DNA from: an uncultured Actinoplanes sp.
GTDB lineage: Bacteria > Actinomycetota > Actinomycetes > Mycobacteriales > Micromonosporaceae
Length of the DNA stretch: 6,521 bases
NCBI GenBank assembly: GCA_934667465.1
Contig: CAKUMG010000339.1
Span: 1 to 6,521, forward strand
Direction: 5' to 3'
In this document: one piece after another, positions 4,893 to 6,521 of the stretch
Layout of the letters: every line of letters begins with the position of its first letter
How positions within the stretch are numbered: the first letter of the stretch is position 1
Notes under the pieces: generated by a model
Databases searched by the model: none
Seen by the model: the letters and a program-made list of their open reading frames with translations, nothing else
Told to the model about the DNA's origin: nothing
Position numbers and translations under genes: made by a program

Positions 4893-5204
4893 TCACGTGG
4901 TGGGGCGCGGGCGCATCGTGGTGGTGGCGGTCAGGCAGCGGGTGAGCCAGGCCGCCTCGGTGGAGTTCAGGATCCAGCCGCCCACGGTGAGGGTGCCGGG
5001 GTAGTGGAGGGCGGCGCGGTCGTCCACCGGGATCGGGTGCCAGTCCATGTCGCTGTGGTAGAGGGTGGCTGCTTGCTCGCCCGGGCGCTGGTGGAACAGG
5101 AGCAGCTCGCCGAACTCGTTGGTGAAGCCGTCGGCGTGGTCGGCCGCCGTGGCCTCGACACCGCATTTCGCCGCTAGCCAGGACCGCGCGTCGACGCTGC
5201 TCAT
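4893..5204 (-). CDS. Hypothetical protein
   Basis: The 103-aa product begins MSSVDARSWLAAKCGVEATA and contains DGFTNEFGELLLFHQR (25-40), YHSDMDWHPIPVDDR and YPGTLTVGGWILNSTEAAWL near the end. I do not recognise the family. Codon third positions are almost all G or C and the sequence is not low in complexity, so I regard it as a real gene. There are no signal peptide, membrane segment or obvious catalytic motif; several Trp, His and Asp residues suggest a compact soluble domain. ATG 5204 has no visible ribosome-binding site. A tiny 11-codon frame, starting at ATG 5236, ends with a TGA that overlaps this ATG, so coupled translation is possible. It lies 116 nt downstream of the PPOX gene on the same strand. 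Confidence 0.68.
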   Translation of the reverse strand: MSSVDARSWLAAKCGVEATAADHADGFTNEFGELLLFHQRPGEQAATLYHSDMDWHPIPVDDRAALHYPGTLTVGGWILNSTEAAWLTRCLTATTTMRPRPTT

Positions 5205-5320
5205 GACGTCACGGGATCGGTGCCGAGAAGATCCATGCGAGCATCGTCGCCGTGGTCTTCGCCCGGCCCGCGGACTCAGTGTCCGATGTCGACAACTGGG
5301 ACAGGAGGCAGCGAGCGGGG

Positions 5321-5887
5321 TCAGGACAGGACGAGCGGGTCCGCGACCGGAGCGTACACGCGGGCCGCGTTGGTGCTCTTGATGATCTCGCCAGTGGTGG
5401 GGTAGGTCGCCGGCTCGGGCCAGCCCGACGGCTCCCAGAGCGAGCCCCGCTTGATGGACTGCGAGCAGTGCAGGAACAGCTCGTCGACCTCGACCATGAT
5501 GCCGATCGGGGCGTCGATGAAGTCGGGGTCGCGGTGCAGGGTGGCGCGGCCGTTGACGCGGACCGTCTCGAGGTGGCCCGGGATCATGAAGAGGAGGCCG
5601 ACGTCGGGGCAGCGCAGGATGTTGCGCAGGCTGTCGAGCCGGCGGTTGCCCGGCCGGTCGGCGAAGGCGAGGAACTTCTCGTCGAGCACCGTCGCCGCGC
5701 CCGTGGGCTCGCCCCGCGGCGAGACCGTGACCTGGCCGTCCTCGCGCCGCGTGGCGAGCAGGAAGAACGTCGAGGCCTGCAGGAAGCGGGCGCTGGCGTC
5801 GTCGATCACGCTGATCGCCTTGTCCCGGATGTACGGGTGCGGCGGCTCGATGATCTCGCGCAGCTCCGCCTCGGTGGTGATCCTCAC
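5321..5887 (-). CDS. MSMEG_1061-type pyridoxamine 5'-phosphate oxidase family flavoprotein
   Basis: This 188-aa protein belongs to the split beta-barrel PPOX-like superfamily, FMN-dependent MSMEG_1061 group. Landmarks are RITTEAELREIIEPPHPYIRD at the start, SPRG (56-59), the strongly conserved DRPGNRRLDSLRNI (77-90), LLFMIPGHLETVRVNGRA (98-115) and FLHCSQSIKRGSLWEP, the characteristic C-terminal stretch. Such proteins bind FMN and probably reduce or oxidise small molecules; the substrate of this branch is unknown and it should not be taken as a true pyridoxamine phosphate oxidase. GTG 5887 fits the family start and has AGGA upstream at 9-nt spacing. The frame remains open to 6067, but only through intergenic and repeat sequence. 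A possible iron box lies about 70 nt upstream. Together with the siderophore ATPase gene beyond it, this suggests an iron link (inference). Confidence 0.9.
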   Translation of the reverse strand: MRITTEAELREIIEPPHPYIRDKAISVIDDASARFLQASTFFLLATRREDGQVTVSPRGEPTGAATVLDEKFLAFADRPGNRRLDSLRNILRCPDVGLLFMIPGHLETVRVNGRATLHRDPDFIDAPIGIMVEVDELFLHCSQSIKRGSLWEPSGWPEPATYPTTGEIIKSTNAARVYAPVADPLVLS

Positions 5888-5954
5888 TGGGGCCCGTCCT
5901 GCCTTCCGTGTCGCCGGTGTAGTCCTGGCACCGTTCCAGGGCGCCGGCGAAGCC

Positions 5955-5973
5955 GAAGGAAAGGCTTGCCTTA
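5955..5973. promoter_or_regulatory. Possible iron box (DtxR/IdeR/DmdR type)
   Basis: The core AAGGCTTGCCTTA at 5961-5973 has inverted arms AAGGC/GCCTT. In register, the 19 bases match 12 of the 19 of the known actinobacterial iron box TTAGGTTAGGCTAACCTAA, including AGG, AGGCT and CCT. It lies between the PPOX start (5887) and the siderophore ATPase gene, in a position to repress the PPOX promoter when iron is plentiful. Several consensus positions are missed, so this is a candidate only. Confidence 0.4.
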
Positions 5974-6019
5974 CCCAGCTTCCGTCATACCGGGGCACCC
6001 TGTCCAGGTGATCTTCGCC

Positions 6020-6107
6020 GCGAGCAAGCCGAACGCGAGGCGCAAGCAAGCCGAACGCGAGGCGCAAGCAAGCCGAACGCGAGGCGCAAGCAAGCCGAAC
6101 GCGAGGC
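6020..6107. repeat. 22-bp tandem repeat, four copies
   Basis: Four head-to-tail units occur at 6020-6041, 6042-6063, 6064-6085 and 6086-6107. Units 2, 3 and 4 are identical and unit 1 differs at one base (its third). Each unit contains AAGCAAGCCGAACGCGAGGC or its one-base variant. The array lies in the 250-nt gap between the PPOX start and the end of the siderophore ATPase gene. Because 22 is not a multiple of three, each unit is read in a new frame, so coding is very unlikely. The period is about two DNA turns, so a bound protein would see each unit on nearly the same face. Confidence 0.92.
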
Positions 6108-6137
6108 GCGAGGGCGTCGAGAGCGAGCCGCGGAGGG

Positions 6138-6521
6138 CTAAGCGGTCCCCTCCGAGGAGTCGCCGCTGACCGGTCGGACCTGCCCGGAACCGCCCGCCCG
6201 GTGCCGCCCGATCGGCACGATCATGGGCGTGCCCGAGATCGGGTCGGGCACGACGCGGCAGCGCATGTTGAAGACCTGCTCCACCACGTCCTCGGTCAGC
6301 ACCTCCCCCGGCGCGCCGCTCCGCACGACCGCGCCCGCCTTCATCACCACGAGGTGGTCGGCGTAGCGCGCCGCCAGGTTCAGCTCGTGCAGCACCATGA
6401 CCACCGTCGCCCCCTCGTTCTCGTTGAGGTCGGTGAGCAGGTCGAGGACCTCGACCTGGTGGGTCACGTCGAGATAGGTGGTGGGCTCGTCGAGCAGCAG
6501 GATCCCCGTACGCTGCGCGAG
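6138..6521 (-). CDS. Ferric-siderophore type ABC importer ATPase (3' part)
   Basis: Only the last 127 residues lie in the window; the gene continues past 6521. The fragment begins just before Walker B (ILLLDEPTTYLD, residues 7-18). It then shows DVTHQVEVLDLL, the switch histidine H45 in MVLHELNLAARYADHLVVMK and the family's C-terminal RVVPDPISGTPMIVPIGRH. These are hallmarks of FecE/FepC-type ATPases that power uptake of iron-siderophore, heme or cobalamin complexes from a binding protein and a FecCD permease. Siderophore is the commonest substrate of this sequence type in actinomycetes. LHEL replaces the more usual LHDL, a mild change. The partner genes, if present, must lie beyond the right edge. 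No terminator was seen after the TAG at 6138-6140. Confidence 0.9.
   Translation of the reverse strand, partial: LAQRTGILLLDEPTTYLDVTHQVEVLDLLTDLNENEGATVVMVLHELNLAARYADHLVVMKAGAVVRSGAPGEVLTEDVVEQVFNMRCRVVPDPISGTPMIVPIGRHRAGGSGQVRPVSGDSSEGTA

Noticed and set aside
5888..6067. N-terminal extension of the PPOX protein to 6067
   Set aside because: It reads through the candidate iron box and into the 22-bp array. The family start matches GTG 5887, which has a ribosome-binding site.
6020..6107. CRISPR array
   Set aside because: The units are directly contiguous with no spacers and are too short. No cas genes are present. The same reasoning applies to the 33-bp array.
5252..6169. 305-codon plus-strand frame antisense to the PPOX gene
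   Set aside because: It is Arg/Ala/Asp-rich shadow sequence opposite a recognisable family and ends in the 22-bp repeats.

Overview
The window is very GC-rich, its codons favour G or C at the third position, and its families are typical of filamentous actinomycetes: Uma2 nucleases, DrrAB-type exporters with MerR regulators, MSMEG_1061-type PPOX proteins and siderophore ABC importers. It most likely comes from an actinomycete chromosome. I cannot name the genus from sequence alone.

Left part (1-1290). A tRNA-Arg(CCG) gene has its own promoter and an intrinsic terminator whose stem begins inside the tRNA 3' end. About 330 bases without a gene follow, holding a GC-rich hairpin and a 33-bp minisatellite. 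Next is an intact Uma2-family endonuclease gene. About 100 nt downstream of it lies a 90-bp element (1187-1276) that occurs a second time, inverted, at 4317-4406.

Middle part (1290-4240). A compact, apparently drug-responsive export operon reads rightward: ABC-2 type ATPase, permease (4-nt ATGA overlap) and a MerR-family regulator 14 nt further on, then a VOC/glyoxalase-like gene 10 nt later. The promoter in front of the ATPase looks like a MerR target: a TTGACC -35, a perfect 15-bp palindrome in a 20-bp spacer, and a weak -10 placed so that the mRNA would start at the ATG. I infer that the MerR protein controls its own operon. A small one-span membrane protein gene runs the other way and shares its stop codon region (CTAG) with the VOC gene.

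Right part (4240-6521). A degraded piece of a second Uma2 gene lies on the minus strand, joined directly to the second copy of the 90-bp element. The two Uma2 loci therefore bracket the export cassette as inverted repeats. Then come a YciI-like gene (plus), a conserved-looking hypothetical gene (minus), a PPOX flavoprotein gene (minus) with a possible iron box upstream, a 22-bp tandem repeat array, and the 3' end of a siderophore-type ABC importer ATPase (minus) cut by the window edge.

The most distinctive features are the inverted, partly decayed Uma2 module around the MerR-controlled exporter, the MerR-type promoter, and the two tandem repeat arrays. I do not see a clearly new multi-gene defence or mobile system.
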